Below are positions 1 to 4,222 of a DNA stretch of 5,297 nucleotides, one piece after another (position 1 is the first letter of the stretch; each line of letters opens with the position of its first letter). Location: NCBI GenBank assembly GCA_947628265.1, contig CANQZF010000128.1, positions 1 to 5,297 of the forward strand. Direction: 5' to 3'. Under the pieces are notes generated by a model. It was given only the letters and a program-made list of their open reading frames with translations. It was not told the origin of the DNA and did not search any database. The translations under genes were made by a program, and so were the position numbers. The stretch is from an uncultured Oscillospiraceae bacterium (GTDB lineage: Bacteria; Bacillota; Clostridia; Oscillospirales; Oscillospiraceae).

Positions 1-161
1 GGGTTGCGCATGACCACCTTGTAGGCCCCCCGCTGGCGCTTGAAGTCCCGGGGCAAAATCTCCACCCCCAGAAACGCCGCCGCCGCCCGGGGGTCCCGGG
101 TCCCGGCGTCCCGCACAAGCCCCTCGGCGCGGCGGGCGATCTCGTCCATATCGATGCGCAT
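1..161 (-). CDS. ImmA/IrrE-family metallo-endopeptidase, N-terminal part (cut by left edge)
   Basis: The first 53 codons are visible, starting at ATG 161-159 and open to the window edge. The product begins MRIDMDEIARRAEGLV and continues through a VEILPRDFKRQRGAYK stretch, which I recognise as typical of the N-terminus of clostridial ImmA/IrrE-family proteins. The zinc-binding HEXXH motif would lie beyond the edge, so catalytic competence cannot be judged. Family members (ImmA of ICEBs1, IrrE/PprI of Deinococcus) are cytoplasmic proteases that cleave a partner XRE repressor and so induce its targets. The gene starts only 3 nt after the stop of the XRE gene and has no convincing ribosome binding site, so translation is probably coupled to that gene. 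An in-frame ATG four codons later (149-147) is an alternative start. The family call rests on the short N-terminus plus the XRE neighbour. Confidence 0.8.
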   Translation of the reverse strand, partial: MRIDMDEIARRAEGLVRDAGTRDPRAAAAFLGVEILPRDFKRQRGAYKVVMRN

Positions 162-164
162 AGC

Positions 165-557
165 TCAGCCGCCGCCGTACTTGCGGTTCTTCTCCTTGGC
201 GATCCAGTACGCCTCCTGGATGGCCCGGAGCATCTCGTCCTTGTCCTCGTCGGCCAACTCCCCGCCGGCGAAGAGCGCCGTGGCCTCCCGCACCAGGGCC
301 TCCGCTTGGCGCCGCCCGGTGGAGCCGTACTTCTCCCCGGCCCGGGCCACGAAGTCCTCGTCCTCCGTGAGAAGGTAGTTGACGTCGCACCCGAAAAGCG
401 CCGCGAGACGGGCGTAGATCTCCCGGTTCCGGGGGTAGACCCCGTCCTGCTCATAGGAGCCGTAGGCGCGCCGGGAGATTCCGGCGGCCCGCGCGGCCTC
501 CTCCTGGGAGACGCGCTTTTCCGTCCGCAGGGCCTTCAGCTTCTCCCCAAATTTCAT
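165..557 (-). CDS. XRE-family helix-turn-helix transcriptional regulator, probable repressor
   Basis: A 130-residue cytoplasmic DNA-binding protein. Residues about 4-62 form a Cro/C1-type HTH domain: KLKALRTEKRVSQEEAARAAGIS covers the first helices, and the recognition helix lies around RRAYGSYEQDG, followed by IYARLAALFGCDVNYLL. The C-terminal half (about 80-130) is charged and helical and ends in AYWIAKEKNRKYGGG. It could serve for dimerisation and protease recognition, as in repressors paired with ImmA/IrrE proteases. The start at 557-555 is chosen because AAGGAGG (570-564) lies at ideal distance; the reading frame stays open another 45 codons upstream, but that stretch runs through the promoter region. 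The gene sits immediately upstream of the ImmA/IrrE gene and is divergent from the Y-family polymerase. The likely role is autorepression and repression of the polymerase operon. The repressor role is inferred; the HTH family is clear. Confidence 0.92.
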   Translation of the reverse strand: MKFGEKLKALRTEKRVSQEEAARAAGISRRAYGSYEQDGVYPRNREIYARLAALFGCDVNYLLTEDEDFVARAGEKYGSTGRRQAEALVREATALFAGGELADEDKDEMLRAIQEAYWIAKEKNRKYGGG

Positions 558-588
558 AGAACCCCTCCTTGCGAAGTTAAACTTCACA

Positions 589-617
589 AAAATAAAAATT
601 TCCACTTGACAAGCGAA
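589..617 (-). promoter_or_regulatory. Candidate promoter for the XRE-ImmA pair (start-proximal option)
   Basis: On the minus strand, TTCGCT (617-612) and TATTTT (594-589) are separated by 17 bp. This puts the transcription start near 582, inside the perfect operator at 573-585, about 25 nt before the XRE start codon. Both hexamers are weak matches, so the call is tentative. Its attraction is that operator occupancy would directly explain autorepression. Confidence 0.35.
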
Positions 618-634
618 GTGCGATTGCCTATAAT
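606..634 (+). promoter_or_regulatory. Perfect-consensus sigma-A promoter of the Y-family polymerase operon
   Basis: TTGACA (606-611) and TATAAT (629-634) are both exact consensus hexamers with the optimal 17-bp spacer. The expected start site is near 641, giving a leader of about 70 nt before the ATG at 710. Such a promoter would be very strong if unprotected, which fits tight repression: a GAAGT-type operator copy (615-627) lies within the spacer and another (647-659) just after the start site. Confidence 0.9.
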
Positions 635-655
635 AGAGGCGGATGGGAAGTTCAA
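627..655 (-). promoter_or_regulatory. Alternative minus-strand promoter overlapping the polymerase promoter
   Basis: On the minus strand, TTGAAC (655-650) and TATAGG (632-627) have a 17-bp spacer. The -10 element shares four bases with the plus-strand TATAAT, so the two promoters would compete for polymerase face to face. It would give the XRE transcript a leader of about 60 nt carrying the 573-585 palindrome. The -35 is a good match and the -10 only fair; it competes with the start-proximal candidate as the XRE promoter. Confidence 0.3.
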
Positions 656-709
656 CTACCGTAAGTGTACACCGTACTTCGCAATTTGTCAAGAGGGGAG
701 AGGCGAAAA

Positions 710-2074
710 ATGTCCGGCGCGTATATCGCCATCGACCTTAAATCCTTTTACGCCTCCGCCGAGTGCGTGGAGCGGGGCTTAGACCCCCTGACGGCGCGGC
801 TGGTGGTGGCGGACGAGGAGCGGACGGACAAGACCATCTGCCTTGCGGTGTCCCCGGCGCTGAAGGCCTACGGCGTCCCGGGGCGGCCCAGGCTCTTTGA
901 GGTCTACGAGCGGCTCCGGGAGGTGAAGGCCCGGACCGGGGAGGAGGTGGACTTCCTCATCGCCCGGCCCCGGATGCAGCTCTACGTGGACGTGTCCGCG
1001 AAAATTTACGCCATCTACCTTGAATATTTCTCCCCGGAGGACATCCACGTCTACTCCATCGACGAGGTGTTCATCGACGCGGAAAAATACCTGCGGCCTA
1101 CGGGGCTGACGGCCCCGGAGCTGGCAAGGCGCGTGATGGGGGAGGTCCTGCGCCGGACGGGCATCACCGCCACCGCCGGGGTGGGGACCAACCTCTACCT
1201 TGCCAAGATCGCCATGGACATCGTGGCCAAAAAGGCAAAGCCGGATAAGGACGGGGCCAGGCTCGCGCAGCTCGACGAGCAAAGCTACCGGGAGCTTTTG
1301 TGGGACCACAGGCCGCTTACGGACTTTTGGCAGATCGGCGGCGGGATCACAAAAAGGCTCCAAAAGCTGGGCGTCACCACTATGGGGGAGCTGGCGCGGC
1401 TGAGCCTCCGGAACGAGGCGGCGCTCTACCGGGCCTTCGGGGTCAACGCGGAGATCCTCATCGACCACGCCTGGGGGCTGGAGAGCTGCACCATGGAGGA
1501 CATCAAGGCATACCGACCGGCGGAGCGGTCCCTGAGCTCCGGCCAGGTCCTGAGCCGCCCCTACGCCTTCGACGAGGCGCGCAACGTCCTCCGGGAGATG
1601 GCGGAGGAGCTGACCGGGGACCTTGTGGACAAGGGGTACGTCGCCGACGCCATCGTTTTGCACATCGGCTACGACCGGGAGAACGCCGGCTGGGAGGGAC
1701 CCGTGAAGCGGGACCACTACGGTCGCAGCGTGCCTGTGTCGGCCCACGGCACCCAGAGCCTGGGCGCGCCCACCAACACCCTCTCCCGCATCACCGCCGG
1801 GGCGCTGGAGCTCTTCGACAGGATCGTGAACCGGGCCCTCATGGTGCGGCGGCTCAACATCACCGCCATCCGGCTCCAGCGGGAGGAGGAGCTCTCGGAC
1901 CAGCTGGACCTTTTCACCGACTATGAGCGGGAGCGCCGGGAGCGGGCCCTCCAGCGGGCGGTGATGGAGGTCCACAAAAAGTACGGGAAGAACGCCATTT
2001 TGAAGGGAAACGACTTTTTGGAGGGGGCCACCGCCATAGAGCGGCACGGCCAGATAGGAGGACACAGAAAATGA
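710..2074 (+). CDS. Y-family translesion DNA polymerase (UmuC/UvrX-like clade)
   Basis: A 454-residue polymerase that bypasses DNA lesions at the cost of fidelity, without proofreading. Palm/finger motifs: D9 in AIDLKSFYAS, with Y14 at the steric-gate position that excludes ribonucleotides (Tyr as in UmuC), and the catalytic pair D118-E119 in YSIDEVFID. GVGTNLYLAKIA (157-168) is the conserved segment after the palm. A helix-hairpin-helix thumb covers about 205-232 (IGGGITKRLQKLGVTTMGEL), then a little-finger domain to about 390. QLDLF at 398-402 is a textbook beta-clamp-binding motif. All expected catalytic residues are present. The ATG at 710 is chosen over an upstream in-frame GTG (665) because it follows a purine-rich GGGGAG region and gives the family N-terminus. 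The stop overlaps the next ATG by 4 nt (ATGA), so the genes are co-translated. No LexA-like box precedes it; control probably comes from the divergent XRE/ImmA pair. Confidence 0.96.
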   Translation: MSGAYIAIDLKSFYASAECVERGLDPLTARLVVADEERTDKTICLAVSPALKAYGVPGRPRLFEVYERLREVKARTGEEVDFLIARPRMQLYVDVSAKIYAIYLEYFSPEDIHVYSIDEVFIDAEKYLRPTGLTAPELARRVMGEVLRRTGITATAGVGTNLYLAKIAMDIVAKKAKPDKDGARLAQLDEQSYRELLWDHRPLTDFWQIGGGITKRLQKLGVTTMGELARLSLRNEAALYRAFGVNAEILIDHAWGLESCTMEDIKAYRPAERSLSSGQVLSRPYAFDEARNVLREMAEELTGDLVDKGYVADAIVLHIGYDRENAGWEGPVKRDHYGRSVPVSAHGTQSLGAPTNTLSRITAGALELFDRIVNRALMVRRLNITAIRLQREEELSDQLDLFTDYERERRERALQRAVMEVHKKYGKNAILKGNDFLEGATAIERHGQIGGHRK

Positions 2075-2463
2075 ACGCGTATTCCGATATTTTCTATAAA
2101 AAAAGGGCCCGGTCCACGCGCCCCATGATGAGCCGGGGGGACAGAGCCAAAATTTTCGCGCCCTTCGCGGCGCTCCGGGGCTTTGAGGAGTCCGCCCACG
2201 CCCGGGAAAAGACGCTGACGCTCCGCCCCAGTGTGGCCGAGGACCGGGCCGAGCAGCTGGACCGGCGCATCCGGGCCCTCCGGCGGGGGGACGCGGTGAC
2301 GCTGACGGTCTTCGAGCCGGTGGCCCAGACCCCCCAGGGCGTCCTGGGGCAGCTCCGGACCGTCGCCGGCACGCTCTTGATCGTCGACCCCGTGAATTTA
2401 AACCTCCTCCTCACCACCGCCAAGGTCCCCATTTCCCAGGTCCTGGACGTGGGTAGACGGTGA
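2071..2463 (+). CDS. YolD-like protein, partner of the Y-family polymerase
   Basis: A 130-residue soluble protein. The N-terminal third carries the MSRGDRAKIFAPFAALRGF segment (20-38), typical of YolD-like proteins, followed by a predicted helix (about 55-72) and a beta-rich half (VTLTVFEP, about 76-83, and TLLIVDPVNLNLLL, 101-114) consistent with the small WYL/SH3-like fold reported for the family. YolD-like genes are found next to Y-family polymerases such as UvrX and YqjW in Bacillus, and the product is thought to assist or modulate the polymerase; the mechanism is not established. AGGAGG at 2056-2061 lies inside the polymerase coding end, and the ATG overlaps the polymerase stop, so tight stoichiometric coupling is likely. 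The family call rests on the N-terminal motif plus context. Confidence 0.85.
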   Translation: MNAYSDIFYKKRARSTRPMMSRGDRAKIFAPFAALRGFEESAHAREKTLTLRPSVAEDRAEQLDRRIRALRRGDAVTLTVFEPVAQTPQGVLGQLRTVAGTLLIVDPVNLNLLLTTAKVPISQVLDVGRR

Positions 2464-2464
2464 G

Positions 2465-2929
2465 ATGGTGACGTTGAGGCATTTTACGGAGGGGGACGCG
2501 GGGGCTCTCAGGGAAGAGCTGTATTCCGGCATGACAGAGGACGAGCTCTGCCGGCTCATTGCGGATTGGAACGGTCTCGATTACCGGGGGAGATACTTTG
2601 AAATGCTGGCTATCATGGAGAACGGCGAGCTTGCGGGGACCGTTTCTCTCTATCACCACTCCGAAAGTGCCGTCTCCCTGGGGCCGGAGGTCCTCCCGCG
2701 ATACCGGAGGAGAGGGATCGGGAAAGCCGCCATGCTTCTGGCCATGGAAAAGGCCCGGGAGCGTGGGTACAGGCTCGTTCTGCAACAGGTGAGAAGCGGC
2801 AACGAGGCCAGCATCGCCCTCCACAAGAGCCTTGGCTTTGAGACGGACGGCTACGGGTACCGCAACAAAAAGGGGGACGAGGTGTTTCTTTTCCTGAAGC
2901 TCCTGGACCCGGAACAGGCAAAAAAATAA
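2465..2929 (+). CDS. GNAT-family N-acetyltransferase
   Basis: A 154-residue acetyl-CoA-dependent acyltransferase. The N-terminal strand and helix begin LRHFTEGDAGALREEL, and strand 4 is around 69-76. The acetyl-CoA pyrophosphate-binding motif A is RRRGIGKAAM (81-90, R/Q-x-x-G-x-G/A). The late motif is NEASIALHKSLGFETDGY (113-130), the usual N-x-x-A-x-x-x-Y/H-x-x-x-G-F pattern with His at the Tyr position. Length fits a complete single-domain GNAT. The substrate cannot be predicted; proteins, antibiotics and small amines are all possible. The start lies one base after the YolD-like stop (TGA-G-ATG), so it is the third gene of the polymerase operon and likely relies on coupled translation, since only a weak GGTGAG precedes it. 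The N-terminal half looks less GC-biased than the two genes before it. A link to DNA damage tolerance is inferred from operon position only. Confidence 0.9.
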   Translation: MVTLRHFTEGDAGALREELYSGMTEDELCRLIADWNGLDYRGRYFEMLAIMENGELAGTVSLYHHSESAVSLGPEVLPRYRRRGIGKAAMLLAMEKARERGYRLVLQQVRSGNEASIALHKSLGFETDGYGYRNKKGDEVFLFLKLLDPEQAKK

Positions 2930-2956
2930 CCTTCGAAAGCCTGCGCCTTCGAAGGT
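2920..2956 (-). terminator. Intrinsic terminator for the minus-strand small gene
   Basis: A perfect 9-bp stem, ACCTTCGAA (2929-2937) with TTCGAAGGT (2948-2956), and a 10-nt loop. Read on the minus strand the stem is followed directly by TTATTTTTTT (2929-2920), a good U-tract. Read on the plus strand the next bases are CATTGCG, so it is not efficient for the operon above. It overlaps the stop codon of the acetyltransferase gene. Confidence 0.75.
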
Positions 2957-2969
2957 CATTGCGTAAAAC

Positions 2970-3042
2970 ATCTCCCGACGGCGCGATTTCAGCCGCCTCG
3001 GCAGCTTACATAAATGCCGCCGGGAGATATTTTCGCTTTTTT
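2970..3042 (+). terminator. Large hairpin terminator for the polymerase-YolD-GNAT operon
   Basis: Outer stem ATCTCCCG (2970-2977) with CGGGAGAT (3021-3028), an A/C mismatch, then CGGC (2979-2982) with GCCG (3016-3019). A second small hairpin lies in the loop: GCCG-CCT-CGGC (2992-3002). A T-rich tract ending in TTTTTT (3030-3042) follows on the plus strand only. The 59-nt, two-level structure is larger than a usual terminator and might instead be a REP-like palindromic unit that also stops transcription. Confidence 0.65.
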
Positions 3043-3045
3043 GTC

Positions 3046-3186
3046 TCACGCCCGCTTGCGTGAATTGAGGTAGCGGGTGTAGTCCCGATCCTCCACATAC
3101 CCGCCGGATCCGCGGTCCCTGCGGAGAACCGTAAGCAGCCTGGCTCCCAGGAGCTTTCCGAGACTTTTTGCCAACCCCTTAAACAT
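3046..3186 (-). CDS. Small basic protein of unknown function (46 aa)
   Basis: The start at 3186-3184 is preceded by AAAGGAGG, a near-perfect ribosome binding site at proper spacing, which is the main evidence that this is a real gene; the frame stays open further upstream but without such a site. The product starts MFKGLAKSLGKLLGARLLTVL, a lysine/arginine-bearing amphipathic helix (about 2-22). A glycine hinge (RGSGG, 25-29) and a charged, tyrosine-containing tail follow (YVEDRDYTRYLNSRKRA). No signal peptide or full membrane span is evident; the first helix could lie on a membrane surface. I do not recognise a family. A TATAAT element (3261-3256) lies about 70 bp upstream and an intrinsic terminator (2956-2920) downstream, so it appears to be a complete monocistronic unit. 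A small regulatory or membrane-associated peptide is possible; no function is claimed. Confidence 0.6.
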   Translation of the reverse strand: MFKGLAKSLGKLLGARLLTVLRRDRGSGGYVEDRDYTRYLNSRKRA

Positions 3187-3210
3187 ACGGCAAACCTCCT
3201 TTGCACGGTC

Positions 3211-3230
3211 TAACGTGTCTGCGTACGTTA
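3211..3230. repeat. Short inverted repeat TAACGT-8-ACGTTA
   Basis: TAACGT (3211-3216) and ACGTTA (3225-3230) are perfect inverted copies around an 8-nt spacer. They fall in the expected untranslated leader of the 46-codon gene, between its -10 element and its ribosome binding site. The repeat could be an operator or a weak RNA hairpin, or chance. Confidence 0.35.
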
Positions 3231-3255
3231 CTGAGCTTCTTTTGCTTACAGTGGC

Positions 3256-3261
3256 ATTATA
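3256..3261 (-). promoter_or_regulatory. Candidate -10 element of the small gene promoter
   Basis: TATAAT is read on the minus strand at 3261-3256, about 70 bp before the small gene's ATG. No good -35 is found at the expected distance (TTTATT is the nearest), so an activator or another start site may be involved. Confidence 0.4.
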
Positions 3262-3262
3262 C

Positions 3263-3288
3263 GCCGTTTGACAGGAAAAATAAACGGC
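3263..3288. repeat. Inverted repeat GCCGTTT-12-AAACGGC beside the small-gene promoter
   Basis: GCCGTTT (3263-3269) and AAACGGC (3282-3288) are perfect inverted copies around an A-rich 12-nt spacer. The repeat occupies the -10/-35 interval upstream of the minus-strand TATAAT and overlaps a plus-strand TTGACA (3268-3273). Position suggests a possible operator for the small gene. The rest of the intergenic stretch 3290-3355 shows nothing else I can support. Confidence 0.35.
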
Positions 3289-3356
3289 CCATTCTGACAA
3301 ATTCCACAAATCAGGACGGCCTTTTTTGTGCGATATGGCAAAAAATCAGATGCGCT

Positions 3357-3385
3357 TTGACGTTTGCGCCCGGGAGGATTATAAT
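3357..3385 (+). promoter_or_regulatory. Strong sigma-A promoter of the NUDIX gene
   Basis: TTGACG (3357-3362, 5/6) and TATAAT (3380-3385, 6/6) are separated by 17 bp. The predicted start near 3392 leaves a short leader of about 24 nt before the ATG at 3416. This also argues against translation starts upstream of 3392. Confidence 0.8.
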
Positions 3386-3415
3386 GGGGACACGAAAAGA
3401 AAGGGCGGCGGGCGT

Positions 3416-3958
3416 ATGGCATTTTACGAAAAGACACTGAAGAGCGAGACGGTTTTCGAGGGGCGCATCATGCGGGTGCGCCGGGACACCGTGGAGCTCC
3501 AGAACGGCGACACGGCCTTCCGGGAGGTGGTGGACCACACCGGCGGCGTGGGCATTTTGGCCATCACGCCGGAGGGGACCGTCCCCATGGTGCGCCAGTT
3601 CCGTTACCCCTTCATGGCCGAGACGCTGGAGGTCCCCGCCGGGAAGCTGGAGGCGGGGGAGGACCCCTTGGAGTGCGCCGCCCGGGAGCTTTCGGAGGAG
3701 ACGGGGTATTCGGCGGGGAGGTTCATCTCCTTGGGGTCGTTGCTGCCCTCCCCGGGCTACTGCGCCGAGACGCTGTATATCTACCTGGCCCTGGACCTGG
3801 AGCCGGGGCGGGCCCATTTGGACCACGACGAATTTCTCAATGTGGAGCACTATACCCTCCCAAAGCTCCACGAAATGGCCATGTCCGGCGCCCTCACCGA
3901 CGCCAAAACGGTCCTTGCGGTGCTGAAGGCCGAAAATTATCTCCGGGAAGTCAAATAA
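3416..3958 (+). CDS. NUDIX hydrolase, ADP-ribose pyrophosphatase type
   Basis: A 180-residue cytoplasmic hydrolase that probably splits ADP-ribose into AMP and ribose 5-phosphate (ADP-ribose diphosphatase, EC 3.6.1.13), clearing reactive ADP-ribose from NAD turnover. The full NUDIX box GX5EX7REUXEEXGU spans G76 to Y98, with metal-binding REL-S-EE at 90-95 (R90, E91, E94, E95). Features of the ADP-ribose subfamily are VRQFRYPF (59-66) and LEVPAGKLEAGEDP (71-84) before the box and the SLLPSPGYCAETLYIYLA segment (108-125) after it. Length matches family members. The ATG at 3416 is preferred because the promoter places the start site near 3392; AAAGGG at 3400-3405 is a moderate ribosome binding site. 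It is a single-gene unit, followed directly by the tRNA promoter with no clear terminator. Substrate assignment is by subfamily resemblance. Confidence 0.93.
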   Translation: MAFYEKTLKSETVFEGRIMRVRRDTVELQNGDTAFREVVDHTGGVGILAITPEGTVPMVRQFRYPFMAETLEVPAGKLEAGEDPLECAARELSEETGYSAGRFISLGSLLPSPGYCAETLYIYLALDLEPGRAHLDHDEFLNVEHYTLPKLHEMAMSGALTDAKTVLAVLKAENYLREVK

Positions 3959-3963
3959 TTTTC

Positions 3964-3991
3964 TTTACAAATCCGAAATTTGTGGTACAAT
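3964..3991 (+). promoter_or_regulatory. tRNA promoter
   Basis: TTTACA (3964-3969) and TACAAT (3986-3991) have a 16-bp spacer, and TGG before the -10 gives an extended -10. The start site would fall near 3998, just ahead of the broken tRNA copy at 4004. A 6-bp inverted repeat ACAAAT/ATTTGT (3967-3972, 3978-3983) sits in the spacer and may be fortuitous. Confidence 0.65.
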
Positions 3992-4003
3992 ATACGGAGC
4001 CAC

Positions 4004-4025
4004 GGGCCTGTAGCTCAGCTGGGAG
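4004..4025 (+). pseudogene. Truncated 5' half of a tRNA-Ala-like gene
   Basis: GGGCCTGTAGCTCAG (4004-4018) is identical to the first 15 bases of the intact tRNA at 4101, and CTGGGAG (4019-4025) matches the next seven after a one-base gap. Beyond this the similarity stops: the D-stem 3' strand is damaged (GCGC where GAGC is expected), and there is no anticodon stem, T-loop or acceptor 3' strand before 4101. It is therefore a remnant, not a functional tRNA. It lies 97 bp upstream of the intact gene, between that gene and the only promoter in sight. Confidence 0.75.
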
Positions 4026-4100
4026 CGCATTCTGGCAAGTTTTGCGCGCGCCCCCGCTGACGCGAAAGTCCAACAATGAAATCAAATATTTACCACCAAT

Positions 4101-4177
4101 GGGCCTGTAGCTCAGTCTGGGAGAGCGTTCGGTTCGCATCCGAGAGGTCGAGGGTTCGAGTCCCTTCAGGTCCACCA
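4101..4177 (+). tRNA. tRNA-Ala(CGC)
   Basis: A full cloverleaf can be folded by eye. The acceptor GGGCCTG (4101-4107) pairs with CAGGTCC (4167-4173). The D-stem is GCTC (4110-4113)/GAGC (4123-4126). The anticodon stem is TTCGG (4128-4132)/CCGAG (4140-4144), with loop TTCGCAT and anticodon CGC at 4135-4137. The T-arm is GAGGG-TTCGAGT-CCCTT (4150-4166). The third acceptor pair is G3:U70, the classic alanine identity element, and the discriminator is A73; both support alanine decoding of GCG codons, which are frequent in this GC-rich DNA. The CCA tail (4175-4177) is encoded. Precursor transcripts probably start upstream near 3998 and need 5' trimming by RNase P through the remnant copy. Confidence 0.95.
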
Positions 4178-4183
4178 TTTTAC

Positions 4184-4222
4184 GTTCGGGAAAGCCTTTT
4201 TTGAGGTTTTCCCGAACTTTTT
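4184..4222 (+). terminator. Intrinsic terminator of the tRNA transcript
   Basis: GTTCGGGAAAGCCT (4184-4197) pairs with AGGTTTTCCCGAAC (4204-4217) as a 14-bp stem with one G-U wobble and a 6-nt loop TTTTTG. TTTTT follows at 4218-4222. There is no T-tract on the other side, so it acts on the plus strand only. Its last bases overlap the stop codon of the convergent recombinase gene. Confidence 0.9.

Larger units (their letters stand above)
573..680. promoter_or_regulatory. Operator-like repeat cluster GAAGTT-N-AACTTC in the divergent control region
   Basis: The best copy is a perfect 6-1-6 inverted repeat, GAAGTTAAACTTC, at 573-585. Related copies are GAAGTGCGATTGC at 615-627 (left half 5/6, right half 3/6) and GAAGTTCAACTAC at 647-659 (left 6/6, right 5/6). 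A half site, GAAGTA, reads on the minus strand from 680. Three of the four have the longer half GCGAAGT. Centres at 579, 621, 653 and about 674 are 42, 32 and 21 bp apart, close to 4, 3 and 2 helical turns. The second copy lies inside the spacer of the polymerase promoter, and the third just downstream of its expected start site. The natural candidate ligand is the adjacent XRE protein; that assignment is inference. Confidence 0.7.

Noticed and set aside
558..709. LexA (SOS) box in front of the polymerase
   Set aside because: No GAAC-N4-GTTC or close variant is present; the visible palindromes are of the GAAGTT-N-AACTTC type.
779..2065. 428-codon minus-strand ORF opposite the polymerase gene
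   Set aside because: Its product is a low-complexity mix of P, G, V, H and L with no domain, explained by high GC at third codon positions of the plus-strand gene, whose catalytic motifs are unambiguous.
2411..3049. 212-codon minus-strand ORF opposite the acetyltransferase
   Set aside because: It runs through both terminators and antisense to a clear GNAT gene, with no recognisable domain.
3187..3309. Upstream extension of the 46-codon gene to 87 codons
   Set aside because: The extension crosses the TATAAT element and the inverted repeats and has no ribosome binding site, whereas AAAGGAGG sits just before the 3186 start.
3384..3440. 18-codon leader peptide ORF with GGGAGG upstream, overlapping the NUDIX start
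   Set aside because: Its ATG overlaps the -10 element of the NUDIX promoter, so the main transcript (start near 3392) would not contain it. It remains possible only if an upstream promoter such as TTGACA 3268-3273 is active.
4040..4067. Possible hairpin TTTTGCG/CGCGAAA between the two tRNA copies
   Set aside because: Seven pairs with a wobble and a 14-nt loop, with no U-tract after it; too weak to call a terminator or RNA element.
3951..4178. 75-codon minus-strand ORF (MVDLKGLEPSTSRMRTERS...)
   Set aside because: It is the antisense translation of the tRNA-Ala gene. This peptide pattern is a familiar annotation artefact opposite tRNAs, and there is no ribosome binding site.
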